Origin: Phytohalomonas tamaricis
Lineage (GTDB): Bacteria > Pseudomonadota > Gammaproteobacteria > Pseudomonadales > Halomonadaceae
Reading direction: 5' to 3'
Assembly (NCBI RefSeq): GCF_003012345.1
Contig: NZ_PVRV01000020.1
Span: 496,001-560,000, forward strand
DNA: 64,000 bases
The notes beneath the pieces are model-generated. The model made no database searches, was not told where the DNA came from, and saw nothing but the letters and a program-made list of their open reading frames with translations. The translations under genes and the position numbers were made by a program. Shown piece by piece: positions 54,589 to 63,341 of this stretch; the stretch's first letter is position 1, and each line of letters begins with the position of its first letter.

Positions 54589-54798
54589 ATGCAGCGTAAT
54601 ATTGCGATCAAACAGCGTGGGTGTCGCTGGCTGGTGTGTTATGAAGAGAACGATGAAATTATCAAACGTGCCTATACTAAAGGAACCGCACTCAAATGGG
54701 GTGAGGAGGCTGCACGCCGGGAGCAGTGCGATCTCATCGTTTATACTGGATTGGGAAAGCTTGATTACCGCAACAGTTTCGCTACCCATATTGGCTAA
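54589..54798 (+). CDS. DUF2188-like small protein
   Basis: 69 residues with the DUF2188 pattern: a tryptophan-based strand (GCRWLVCYEENDE), a helix (GTALKWGEEAARREQC) and an end block LIVYTGLGKLDYRNSFATH. Function unknown; homologues are often stress-related. GAGGGG precedes the ATG. A terminator follows. Base composition of the flanks is AT-rich. Confidence 0.7.
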   Translation: MQRNIAIKQRGCRWLVCYEENDEIIKRAYTKGTALKWGEEAARREQCDLIVYTGLGKLDYRNSFATHIG

Positions 54799-54820
54799 GC
54801 ACCGCCATCACAATTATTAG

Positions 54821-54845
54821 TGCCGAAGCATTTATTGCTTCGGCA
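54821..54845 (+). terminator. Terminator of the DUF2188-like gene
   Basis: 10-bp stem TGCCGAAGCA / TGCTTCGGCA with loop TTTAT, then TTTTC. 22 bases after the stop. Confidence 0.88.
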
Positions 54846-55245
54846 TTTTCATGTCTACGCTGCGCAGCTATCGCCTCTTTTGAGAGTCTGGTACGAGGTT
54901 ATAGGTAACGCTACTAAGCGGGTGACTCTAAATAAGAACGGCAGTTCAGTCCTAATCACATCAACACTAACCTACCCCTCAGACAACTAACTCTTCAACT
55001 TTATTTAAGTTAAAGCAGACTTAATTAAAACTGAGAGCGTCTATTCATGTCACCAGCTCAAGACTAAACACCTTACTTATAGTGGGGAATAGCCATAATT
55101 ATCGTCCAAGCATTAGTAAAAATTAATGACCATAAGTAAAAGTTGATTCCATTACATCACTCAATGACTCATATTGGCCCTGCCCTTCATTCCCTGAGCG
55201 GGATTGATTATTCGGTCCGCCCGCATTACTTGCGGGCTTTTTTTT
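54846..55245 (+). ncRNA. Candidate small RNA ending at an orphan terminator
   Basis: A strong terminator (GCCCGCA-TTACT-TGCGGGC then T8, 55219-55245) lies on the plus strand with no gene for 420 bases upstream, beyond the previous gene's own terminator. A short RNA with an unmapped promoter is the simplest explanation. Exact 5' end unknown; the terminator itself is well supported. Confidence 0.35.
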
Positions 55246-55415
55246 ACGCCATTTTTAGATTCTTCTGCTTTCTCGTTATCGCTTAGCCCCTTACACAGTT
55301 TGCGATATCAACCATGAGAGCTTGTGATAAGCTTTACAGGAAAGTCTGATTCATATCAGGGCTGAGGTGCATATTTCCGTAGGCACTACAGTTAGCGTAT
55401 TGATAGGGATATACC

Positions 55416-55478
55416 ATGGTCGATTTTTTAAGCAATCTGTTAGAGCTTCTCAGAAATCTGGCGGATATTTTTGGATAG
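55416..55478 (+). CDS. Possible 20-residue amphipathic peptide
   Basis: ATG with AGGGA 7 bases upstream encodes MVDFLSNLLELLRNLADIFG then TAG. Leu, Phe and Ile fall on one helical face and Asp, Glu, Asn, Ser and Arg on the other. It resembles small membrane-active peptides or leader peptides only in character. It precedes pqqF by 80 bases. Confidence 0.3.
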   Translation: MVDFLSNLLELLRNLADIFG

Positions 55479-55558
55479 TCCATGGAAATATTCTCTTTCT
55501 ACTTCTGAATGTCCGCTCTCCTTTGCCGTTTACACTACTTGTAATGCCTGTCGCTTCA

Positions 55559-58159
55559 ATGACGAATACCGCCGCTACACCATGCCCCCCTACCTCACGG
55601 CACTTAACGCTGGCCAATGGTTTGGCAGTGACATTGATTCATTTTCCTGCAGCGACTCAGACAGGTGCCGCCATCCGGGTAGCCATCGGTAGTCATGACG
55701 AACCTGCTCGCTATCCCGGCACAGCCCATTTTCTTGAACACCTCTTTTTCCTTGGCGGGTATGCCTTTACCGGCGAACAACGCCTGATGCCTTTTGTTCA
55801 GCGGCATTCAGGACGGGTCAATGCCAGCACTCGCGAGCGGGACACCTATTTCTTTTTCGAGCTACCGCCTGATGTTGCTGAGCAAGGTGTGGCCCGGCTG
55901 TGTGATATGTTGTTTCACCCTAGGTTCGACGCCGCTAGCCAGCACCGCGAACGTGAAATACTGCATTCCGAATTTCAGTTATGGCAACGTGACACAGAGG
56001 TACGCTGTACAGAAGCCTTGGCAAAAGCGTTGCCCGCAAAGCATCCCTTACTGGAATTTCATGCCGGTAACCGGGACAGTCTCCCTATTGAACAACCGGA
56101 ATTTCAGCAAGCGCTAAAGGATTTTCATCAGACATTTTATCGGGCCGGACAAATGCGTCTGGTGTTGACCGGACCTCAATCGCTGGACAGTCTGCAACTC
56201 ATTGCTGAAACATACGGTCAACACTTTCCAGCAAGTGCTCATTTTCAGCAGCCTGAGCCACCCAGCTTGCTCCCTATTGCGTCGCAATCTCTGCAGTTGT
56301 ACGTGGATGGTGGACTACCGCGATTAAGTTTTTTCTTTCCGCTTGAAAAGCTTCTCCCCGGCAGCATCAATGCTATCAACTTCCTGTCCGTCTGGCTGGA
56401 ACACGAGAGTCACAACTGTCTTCTTGATCAGTTGCGCCATCAAAATATGGTTGAGTCACTGCGTGTGAGAGTGCCCTATCACTATGCCGGCCAAGCCCTT
56501 TTAGCGATTGATTTCTTTTTAAGCGAGGATATCTCTCAGCCTACAGAAGTCATCGCGCAGCTCTTTTTTGATTGGCTGAATTTCTTTACCACCCAACCCC
56601 CCTGGCTCACGTTGCAAGATGAATACCATCGCCTGCTGTGTCGTCGAATGATATGCATGTCTCCTTTAGAGCTGGCCCGCTACTGGGCCGAACGCCTATC
56701 GCCACGAGATGACACGGATATCACATCGGCGGAGAGACTCTCGGCTACGGATATGAGCGCACTGCATAGAATACTTGCGCAGCTATCAACACAGCGAGTG
56801 ATCCAGATACTGGCTCGTCCTGATACAGATCAGGAAGCTTGCCAAGCGGATAACGACGTTACGAGTAACGCTCCCCACTTCGCAGCGAAACATCCGCCAT
56901 CCATTCCTTGGCAACTGCCACAACCCAACCCGTTTTTACGCTCGTCATCCTCAACGAGACCATTGCAGACCCCACACATCGCTAGCGGCGGTTTTAATTT
57001 CTCCAGTGTTTTACCACGTAGTGGATATCAAGCAGCTGTGTTCCTGCGCTGGCATCATGCTACGTCGCATCCCGATCAGAAGCGCATTTATCATGTCTTG
57101 AGCGCCGCACTACTGCCCATTACCAGCCTGGCACGACAAGCCGGTACCGAGGTGAGCTTTGAGAATCAAGGTAATCAATGGCTCCTGACGTTGACCGGTC
57201 TGGCCGAGCCACTGCCGGGCATCTTCAAGGCCGTGCTGAACGTCATGGCAACGCCTCCCAGCACCTCCTGGGTGCAAGGTTTACATCATCAACACAATGA
57301 ACAGCAGCGGATCAGCGGAGAACTGCTAATCCGTCAGCTACTGCATCGGCTACCGAGCGTGATTAACGGCACCGCTAGCGAACCAGATGACACTGCAGTC
57401 ACAGGTGATATAACGAAACAAGAGCCCCAAGCCCTCGCCGAGATTCTTCAATCAGCACACTGGACCGGTCTTGCTCTAGGACTTCCGCTATCGCTGGAAT
57501 CTGCTCTTAAAGCGTGTCTGCCATCGATAGCAGGTCAGCCTGTTGTCTCGCCTATACCGAGTCGTTTAGCGTCGAAACATGGCTACTTATGGTGCGATGC
57601 GGCGATCCCAAGTCCTGAATGTGCTGTGCTGTTGTTCTGCCCGTTGCCTGTTCATGATGCACCGACCGAAGCACGCTGGCGCCTGCTGGCTCAATGCTAT
57701 CAGAACGCCTTTTACCAGCGGTTGCGCACGGAGCTGCAATTAGGCTATGCCGTATTTTGCGGTTTCCGTCAGACTGGTGCCCAATCGGGGATACTCTTCG
57801 CAGTTCAATCGCCGCATGCATCAGGTGCAGAGATACTTGCTCACATTGAAGCGTTTCTAGTCGCTCAGCGCCACGTGCTGGCTTGCTTAGATAATGAGGA
57901 GGTCCATCAACGCGCCACAGCACTAGGCCATCTGTTGGGAGACCCCTCAGTCGGTTTTCGCGCTGCGGCAGATCAGCTTTGGCAAGCGCATACCAATGCG
58001 CAATCAAATGATTTATCTGCTTATCTTAAAAATATGCGTCATACCCTCCATACCACAGACAGTACCCATGTGCTGGCTAGTCACGATGCGCTGCAACAGG
58101 CCCAGGGGAACTGGATTTGTCTAGCCAATGCGCCTCCTCCAGATGAACGCTGGCATTGA
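55559..58159 (+). CDS. pqqF: PQQ-associated M16 peptidase
   Basis: M16 zinc peptidase of the insulysin/PqqF type, predicted to cut the modified PqqA peptide during PQQ synthesis. The inverted zinc motif HFLEH is at residues 57-61, with the distal Glu in the downstream helix (EREILHSEFQLW). The N-terminus NGLAVTLIHFPAATQTGAAIRVAIGSHDEP is typical. About 866 residues with two M16 lobes. The start is uncertain: MTNTAATP at 55559 gives a family-like N-terminus but no clear ribosome-binding site; upstream in-frame codons to 55367 would add a hydrophobic segment. Confidence 0.88.
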   Translation: MTNTAATPCPPTSRHLTLANGLAVTLIHFPAATQTGAAIRVAIGSHDEPARYPGTAHFLEHLFFLGGYAFTGEQRLMPFVQRHSGRVNASTRERDTYFFFELPPDVAEQGVARLCDMLFHPRFDAASQHREREILHSEFQLWQRDTEVRCTEALAKALPAKHPLLEFHAGNRDSLPIEQPEFQQALKDFHQTFYRAGQMRLVLTGPQSLDSLQLIAETYGQHFPASAHFQQPEPPSLLPIASQSLQLYVDGGLPRLSFFFPLEKLLPGSINAINFLSVWLEHESHNCLLDQLRHQNMVESLRVRVPYHYAGQALLAIDFFLSEDISQPTEVIAQLFFDWLNFFTTQPPWLTLQDEYHRLLCRRMICMSPLELARYWAERLSPRDDTDITSAERLSATDMSALHRILAQLSTQRVIQILARPDTDQEACQADNDVTSNAPHFAAKHPPSIPWQLPQPNPFLRSSSSTRPLQTPHIASGGFNFSSVLPRSGYQAAVFLRWHHATSHPDQKRIYHVLSAALLPITSLARQAGTEVSFENQGNQWLLTLTGLAEPLPGIFKAVLNVMATPPSTSWVQGLHHQHNEQQRISGELLIRQLLHRLPSVINGTASEPDDTAVTGDITKQEPQALAEILQSAHWTGLALGLPLSLESALKACLPSIAGQPVVSPIPSRLASKHGYLWCDAAIPSPECAVLLFCPLPVHDAPTEARWRLLAQCYQNAFYQRLRTELQLGYAVFCGFRQTGAQSGILFAVQSPHASGAEILAHIEAFLVAQRHVLACLDNEEVHQRATALGHLLGDPSVGFRAAADQLWQAHTNAQSNDLSAYLKNMRHTLHTTDSTHVLASHDALQQAQGNWICLANAPPPDERWH

Positions 58160-58532
58160 TCATCAGCGCCTGATGTAGTGTTGCTACCTTAAATTAAACT
58201 TTAGTCTATTGAAGAGTTGGTGTATTTTTGTATCAGCGCTCAATTCCCACTAGGTCGGTATGGTATTGCGGGAAATACATGCGCATCTTTGCCTGAGGAT
58301 TCCACTCGGGTGATGATGGAGTCTATTCCTGCCGATCCCAGTAATTGTCCATAGCGTCATTATGGGCTGTTTCCTATTGCGCCCTCAACGGTAGCAATGC
58401 CTTTCAGGGCCGCCACACTCTGGAAGGTGAAGTTACAGCTCAAGTAATACACCACATCGCTTAGCGCTAACGGTTTGGTTATTCAGGAGATCATTACAAA
58501 GATGTTAAATGAAATGTCATGGAGACAAATAG
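58160..58532. other. Gene-free region upstream of gcd
   Basis: 373 bases between pqqF and gcd with no supported gene. A minus-strand open segment around 58359-58435 (ALKGIATVEGAIGNSP then stop) has protein-like codon use but no start or family. It probably holds the gcd promoter. Confidence 0.4.
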
Positions 58533-61022
58533 ATGAACAGTGATGGAGTGTTGAGCAAAACACGCCTACTGCCTAGCCTCATAGGCTTGGTACTGGCCTT
58601 GCTCGGTATTGCCATGCTAGTCGGCGGTATCAAGCTGAGCATGCTCGGCGGGTCTTGGTACTACCTTATTGCTGGCATTGGTATTATTTTAACCGGTCTG
58701 CTTTTGATCGCGGCTAAGCGTGCTGCGCTGTGGCTTTATGCGCTTGTATTGCTCGCTTCAACCATCTGGGCGCTGTATGAAGTGGGGCTGGACTGGTGGC
58801 AACTGGTGCCGCGTCTGGCGATGTGGTTCGTCTTCGGCCTCATCCTGCTGATTCCCTGGGTGCGTCGCCCAGCCGGTGCTACCAAGATGGCTTCATCCAG
58901 CACCGCACCGCTGCTTGGCGCGGTGGTTATCGCTGGCGTGGTGGCTGTGATCAGCCTGTTCACCAATCCGCATGATATGCCGGGCAATCTCGACCGCGAT
59001 ACTGCGGGCGTTGAAAATGCCGCGCCGGACGTTCCCGACGGAGAGTGGCCCTCCTATGGGCGCACGCAATTCGGTCAGCGCTACTCGCCGCTCACACAAA
59101 TCACTCCTGATAACGTCGATCAGCTCCAGGAAGTATGGCGCTATCGTACCGGCGATATTCCTGGTCCCAACGATCCCCAAGAAACCACCGCTGAAAACAC
59201 CCCTCTCAAGGTCAACGGTAAGCTTTACGTCTGTACACCACACAGCCAGGTTATTGCGCTTGACCCGGATAGCGGTGAGGAACTGTGGCGCTTCGATCCC
59301 AAGCTGAGCACGCAAAACGCCGATAATTTCAAGGGCTGGGCGCACATGACCTGTCGTGGCGTCTCCTACCATGATGACAACGCCTATGCTGCCAATAATG
59401 CCAAAGGCAATGCCTCATCTGCGATGGCGGCTTCTGCATCTGATGACGCGACTGCCAGCCAAGACAGCACGGCGGATAGCGCCCATAGTCAGTCTACCAA
59501 TGCCTGTCCGCGTCGCCTGTTCCTGCCAACTGCCGACACACGCCTGATTGCGCTGAATGCTGATACAGGTGAAATGTGTACTGATTTTGGCAACAACGGT
59601 TCAATCGACCTGTCCCAGAACATCGGTACCTTCAACGCCGGTGGCTATTACTCTACCTCTCCGCCTGCAGTGACTCGTGATCTGGTGATTATTGGTGGCC
59701 ACGTTACCGATAACGTCTCTACCGATGAGCCTTCCGGTGTAATTCGCGCCTATGATGTCCATGATGGTCATCTGGTCTGGAACTGGGACAGCGGCAACCC
59801 GACCGAGACAGCGCCGATTGCTGATGACGCAACCTACACGCGCAACTCACCGAACATGTGGTCGGTGATGAGCGTCGATGAAAACCTCGGGCTGATCTAT
59901 CTGCCGATGGGCAATCAGATGCCCGACCAGTGGGGTGGTAACCGCACGCCAGAAGCAGAGAAATACAGCGCTGGCGTTGTCGCGCTCGATATCAATACCG
60001 GACAGGTGCGCTGGAATTATCAGTTCACCCATCATGACCTGTGGGATATGGATGTCGGTGGTCAGCCGTCCTTGGTTGACATTAAGACTGCCGATGGTGT
60101 CCAGCCGGCACTTATGGCCTCCACTAAGCAGGGCAGCATCTATGTGCTCAACCGTGAAACCGGTGAGCCGATCGTGCCTATCAATGAAGAGCCTGCCCCG
60201 CAGGGCGCCGTCGAAGGTGATCATACCTCGCCGACCCAGCCGCACTCCGAGTTGAACATGACTCCGCCCACCATGCGTGAGCGAGACATGTGGGGCGTAA
60301 CGCCTTTCGATCAGATGATGTGTCGTATCCAGTTCAAGTCACTGCGCTACGAAGGCATCTATACGCCGCCGTCCCTGCAGGGTTCAATGGTTTATCCGGG
60401 TAACTTCGGGGTATTTGACTGGGGTGGTATTGCAGTCGATCCGGTCCGTCAGATTGCCTTTACCAGCCCGGCTTACATGGCCTTCACTTCGCAACTCGTG
60501 CCGCGTGAAACAGCCGATTCAGGCCCTGGCCGCATCAGCGAAACCGAAGGCGTCCAGCCGAACAAGGGCGCGCCTTATGGCGTCATTCTGCAGGCCTTCC
60601 TTTCACCGATCGGTCTGCCCTGCCAGGCACCGCCGTGGGGATATGTGCAAGGCATCGATCTGACCAACCATCAGACGATCTGGAAGCACAAGAATGGCAC
60701 CGTGGAAGACAACTCGCCCATTCCGCTGCCGTTGAAGATGGGGGTACCTGCGCTGGGTGGTCCGATCATGACCGGCGGTGGCGTGGCCTTCCTCAGCGGT
60801 ACACTCGATCAGTATTTGCGCGCCTATGACGTCAATAACGGCAAGGAACTGTGGAAAGGTCGCCTGCCTGCAGGTGGACAGACCACACCGATGACCTATA
60901 CCGGTAAAGACGGACGCCAGTATGTGCTGGTCATGGCAGGCGGTCACGGCTCACTCGGCACCAAGCAGGGTGACTATGTCGTTGCCTATGCCCTGCCGGA
61001 CGGCCAAGAGAGCGGTAAGTAA
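58533..61022 (+). CDS. gcd: PQQ-dependent membrane glucose dehydrogenase
   Basis: 829-residue quinoprotein that oxidises glucose to gluconolactone in the periplasm and passes electrons to ubiquinone. Five N-terminal helices (about 12-143) are followed by an eight-bladed propeller with PQQ-site motifs (EWPSYGRTQFGQRYSPL, about 171; HDLWDMDVGGQP; WGGIAVDP; GHGSLGTKQGDYVVAYALP at the end). Ser/Ala/Asp-rich residues about 283-324 form an insertion longer than in E. coli Gcd. GGAGACAAATAG precedes the ATG. Cofactor genes follow directly. Confidence 0.95.
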   Translation: MNSDGVLSKTRLLPSLIGLVLALLGIAMLVGGIKLSMLGGSWYYLIAGIGIILTGLLLIAAKRAALWLYALVLLASTIWALYEVGLDWWQLVPRLAMWFVFGLILLIPWVRRPAGATKMASSSTAPLLGAVVIAGVVAVISLFTNPHDMPGNLDRDTAGVENAAPDVPDGEWPSYGRTQFGQRYSPLTQITPDNVDQLQEVWRYRTGDIPGPNDPQETTAENTPLKVNGKLYVCTPHSQVIALDPDSGEELWRFDPKLSTQNADNFKGWAHMTCRGVSYHDDNAYAANNAKGNASSAMAASASDDATASQDSTADSAHSQSTNACPRRLFLPTADTRLIALNADTGEMCTDFGNNGSIDLSQNIGTFNAGGYYSTSPPAVTRDLVIIGGHVTDNVSTDEPSGVIRAYDVHDGHLVWNWDSGNPTETAPIADDATYTRNSPNMWSVMSVDENLGLIYLPMGNQMPDQWGGNRTPEAEKYSAGVVALDINTGQVRWNYQFTHHDLWDMDVGGQPSLVDIKTADGVQPALMASTKQGSIYVLNRETGEPIVPINEEPAPQGAVEGDHTSPTQPHSELNMTPPTMRERDMWGVTPFDQMMCRIQFKSLRYEGIYTPPSLQGSMVYPGNFGVFDWGGIAVDPVRQIAFTSPAYMAFTSQLVPRETADSGPGRISETEGVQPNKGAPYGVILQAFLSPIGLPCQAPPWGYVQGIDLTNHQTIWKHKNGTVEDNSPIPLPLKMGVPALGGPIMTGGGVAFLSGTLDQYLRAYDVNNGKELWKGRLPAGGQTTPMTYTGKDGRQYVLVMAGGHGSLGTKQGDYVVAYALPDGQESGK

Positions 61023-61032
61023 AATATGTTCG

Positions 61033-61054
61033 GCGGCTGCCCGAGGGCAGCCGC
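61033..61054 (+). terminator. Terminator of gcd
   Basis: 10-bp stem GCGGCTGCCC / GGGCAGCCGC with a tiny loop, then TTATTT. Separates gcd from pqqA. Confidence 0.85.
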
Positions 61055-61214
61055 TTATTTACCGCCTTGCAAACAGGCATGAAGCATTCGCTCTCTTGAT
61101 TTATGCTGAAACAGTGTCATCCGAACGCCTTGTAAAACCACACAATGCTTTTAAAGGCGTATAATTACGGGGTCGGAGTTTCTCGACTCACCAATGAATG
61201 AAGAGGACTACACT

Positions 61215-61286
61215 ATGTGGACCAAACCTACCTATGTTGATATGCGTCTCGGTTTTGAAGTAACTCTGTACATTTCAAACCGTTGA
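61215..61286 (+). CDS. pqqA: PQQ precursor peptide PqqA
   Basis: 23-residue substrate peptide of PQQ synthesis. Glu15 and Tyr19 in [10 protein letters not shown] are the residues cross-linked by PqqE and built into the cofactor (E-x3-Y). GAGGA lies upstream. Followed by an intrinsic hairpin before pqqB. Too short for automatic calling. Confidence 0.95.
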   Translation: MWTKPTYVDMRLGFEVTLYISNR

Positions 61287-61292
61287 TCCTCC

Positions 61293-61317
61293 AAAGCCCC
61301 AGCCTGTCTGGGGCTTT
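61293..61317 (+). terminator. Terminator/attenuator between pqqA and pqqB
   Basis: Stem AAAGCCCCAG / CTGGGGCTTT, loop CCTGT, then CTTTTCC, placed just after pqqA. It would give excess short pqqA transcript over pqqBCDE, as reported in other bacteria. Confidence 0.75.
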
Positions 61318-61380
61318 CTTTTCCATCCGCCTCTCTACAAACGCACTACTTAACGTTCAGGCGGCAGCCAGAGCTTTTCC

Positions 61381-62292
61381 ATGTATATCCAGATTCTCGG
61401 TTCGGCGGCGGGCGGAGGCTTTCCTCAATGGAACTGCAACTGTCCTAACTGCCGTGGCGTGCGCGAAGGCACTCTGCGCGCGCAATCTCGTACTCAGTCA
61501 TCCATTGCGCTGTCCGATGACGGTATCAATTGGATTTTGTGCAACGCCTCCCCAGATATCCGCACTCAGCTGGAGAGCTTTGCACCGTTACAACCTGCAC
61601 GCCAATTGCGTGATACAGGCATTTCAGCCGTCGTGTTACTCGACAGTCAGATCGACCACACCACCGGGCTGCTGAGCCTACGTGAAGGCTGTCCTCATGA
61701 GGTGTGGTGCACGGAAATGGTTCATCAGGACTTGAGCACAGGATTTCCATTGTTCAACATGCTAGAGCATTGGAACGGTGGCCTGCGCTGGAACCCGATT
61801 CCATTGGAAGGCAGCTTTATCATTCCTGCGTGCCCTGGGCTACGCTTTACGCCACTGCCCCTGCGTAGCGCAGCGCCCCCTTATTCCCCGCATCGCCTTG
61901 ACCCTCATCCAGGCGACAACCTCGGCTTGATCGTCGAAGATGTAAAAAGCGGCCGCACTTTGTTTTATGCACCAGGCCTGGGCCAGGTCGATGAAGCGCT
62001 CAAGGCGCGCATGACTGAGGCGTCCTGTCTTCTGGTGGATGGCACCGTCTGGCGCAATGATGAAATGCAACAGCGCGGTGTTGGTACCAAGAGCGGTCTT
62101 GAGATGGGGCATCTGCCGCAGAGTGGCGCGGGCGGGATGCTAGAAGTGCTGGAAGATATGAGCCAGCCGCGCAAAATACTGATTCATATCAACAATACCA
62201 ATCCGATCCTGGACGAGGACTCAGCGGAGCGCGCGGAGCTTGACCGTCGCGGTATCGAGGTCGCCTGGGATGGCATGAGCATTGAATTATAA
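61381..62292 (+). CDS. pqqB: PQQ biosynthesis protein PqqB
   Basis: 303-residue metallo-beta-lactamase-fold protein, a hydroxylase/oxygenase step in PQQ maturation. It starts [20 protein letters not shown] with CxCxxC zinc-binding cysteines, then [15 protein letters not shown] (metal-site Asp-His region) and [17 protein letters not shown]. The start is ATG 95 bases after pqqA. Confidence 0.94.
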   Translation: MYIQILGSAAGGGFPQWNCNCPNCRGVREGTLRAQSRTQSSIALSDDGINWILCNASPDIRTQLESFAPLQPARQLRDTGISAVVLLDSQIDHTTGLLSLREGCPHEVWCTEMVHQDLSTGFPLFNMLEHWNGGLRWNPIPLEGSFIIPACPGLRFTPLPLRSAAPPYSPHRLDPHPGDNLGLIVEDVKSGRTLFYAPGLGQVDEALKARMTEASCLLVDGTVWRNDEMQQRGVGTKSGLEMGHLPQSGAGGMLEVLEDMSQPRKILIHINNTNPILDEDSAERAELDRRGIEVAWDGMSIEL

Positions 62293-62301
62293 GGAGTAGA
62301 C

Positions 62302-63054
62302 ATGGCCGAAACACCGCTTTCTCCAGCCGAGTTCGAACAGGCACTGCGTGACAAGGGCGCGTATTACCATATTTATCACCCCTATCATGTCGCCATGTAT
62401 GAAGGGCGTGCGACTCGCGAACAAATTCAGGGCTGGGTGGCCAACCGCTTTTACTATCAGGTCAACATCCCGCTCAAGGACGCCGCTATCCTGGCCAACT
62501 GTCCTGATCGTGACGTCCGCCGCGAATGGGTGCAGCGCATCATCGATCATGACGGCGCCCCTGGTGAGGAAGGTGGTATCGAAGCCTGGCTGCGACTTGG
62601 CGAGGCGGTTGGCCTTGCTCGCGAGCAGATGCTATCTCAGGAGCTGGTACTGCCCGGCGTGCGCTTTGCCGTCGACGCCTACGTTAACTTCGCCCGCCGC
62701 GCCAACTGGCAGGAGGCAGCGAGCAGTTCGCTGACTGAGATGTTCGCGCCGCAGGCCCACAAGTCGCGTCTCGACAGTTGGCCCAAACACTATCCCTGGA
62801 TCGAAGCGTCTGGCTACGACTATTTCCGCCAGCGGCTGGGCCAGGCGCGCCGCGACGTTCAGCATGGCCTGCGTATCACGCTTGAACATTACCGTAGCGT
62901 CGAATCTCAGCAACGTATGCTGGAAATTTTGCAGTTCAAGCTCGACATCCTGTGGAGCATGCTTGATGCAATGAGCATGGCTTACGAGCTCAAGCGTCCG
63001 CCCTACCATACCGTGACCAACGAGCGCGTATGGCACAAGGGGTTAACACCATGA
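62302..63054 (+). CDS. pqqC: Pyrroloquinoline-quinone synthase PqqC
   Basis: 250-residue heme-oxygenase-fold oxidase that makes the final ring closure and eight-electron oxidation of PQQ. Segments: [54 protein letters not shown] and CX-free C-terminal helix with [15 protein letters not shown] precedes the ATG. Overlaps pqqD by 4 bases. Confidence 0.95.
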   Translation: MAETPLSPAEFEQALRDKGAYYHIYHPYHVAMYEGRATREQIQGWVANRFYYQVNIPLKDAAILANCPDRDVRREWVQRIIDHDGAPGEEGGIEAWLRLGEAVGLAREQMLSQELVLPGVRFAVDAYVNFARRANWQEAASSSLTEMFAPQAHKSRLDSWPKHYPWIEASGYDYFRQRLGQARRDVQHGLRITLEHYRSVESQQRMLEILQFKLDILWSMLDAMSMAYELKRPPYHTVTNERVWHKGLTP

Positions 63055-63341
63055 GCGATAATGTAAAAACACCGAGCCTTGATCAGACACCCCGGCTACG
63101 CCCGGGTTATCGTTTTCAGTGGGAGCCGGCACAGAAAGCTCATGTGCTGCTCTATCCGGAAGGTATGGTCAAACTCAACGACAGTGCTAGTGAAATCCTC
63201 AAGCTGGTTGATGGTGAGCGCAAAGTCGCCGACATCATCGACACGCTGAAGGCGCGCTTTCCCGCCGCGGCCGATATAGACGAGGACATTCTGGGATTTC
63301 TGGAGACTGCGCATGCACAATTCTGGATTCAGTTTACCTGA
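63051..63341 (+). CDS. pqqD: PQQ peptide chaperone PqqD
   Basis: 96-residue RRE-type chaperone that presents PqqA to PqqE. Recognisable [28 protein letters not shown] and [19 protein letters not shown]. Starts at the ATGA overlapping the pqqC stop (MSDN); a longer frame 21 bases upstream is unlikely. Its 3' end overlaps the pqqE start. Confidence 0.94.
   Translation: MSDNVKTPSLDQTPRLRPGYRFQWEPAQKAHVLLYPEGMVKLNDSASEILKLVDGERKVADIIDTLKARFPAAADIDEDILGFLETAHAQFWIQFT

Noticed and set aside
54846-55200. tRNA or riboswitch in the long gap before pqqF
   Set aside because: No cloverleaf arms, CCA end or known aptamer core could be found by eye; only the terminator is well supported.
58359-58435. Minus-strand segment that could be a transposase tail
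   Set aside because: Only about 25 codons, no inverted repeats or target duplication seen, and no clear match to a transposase family.
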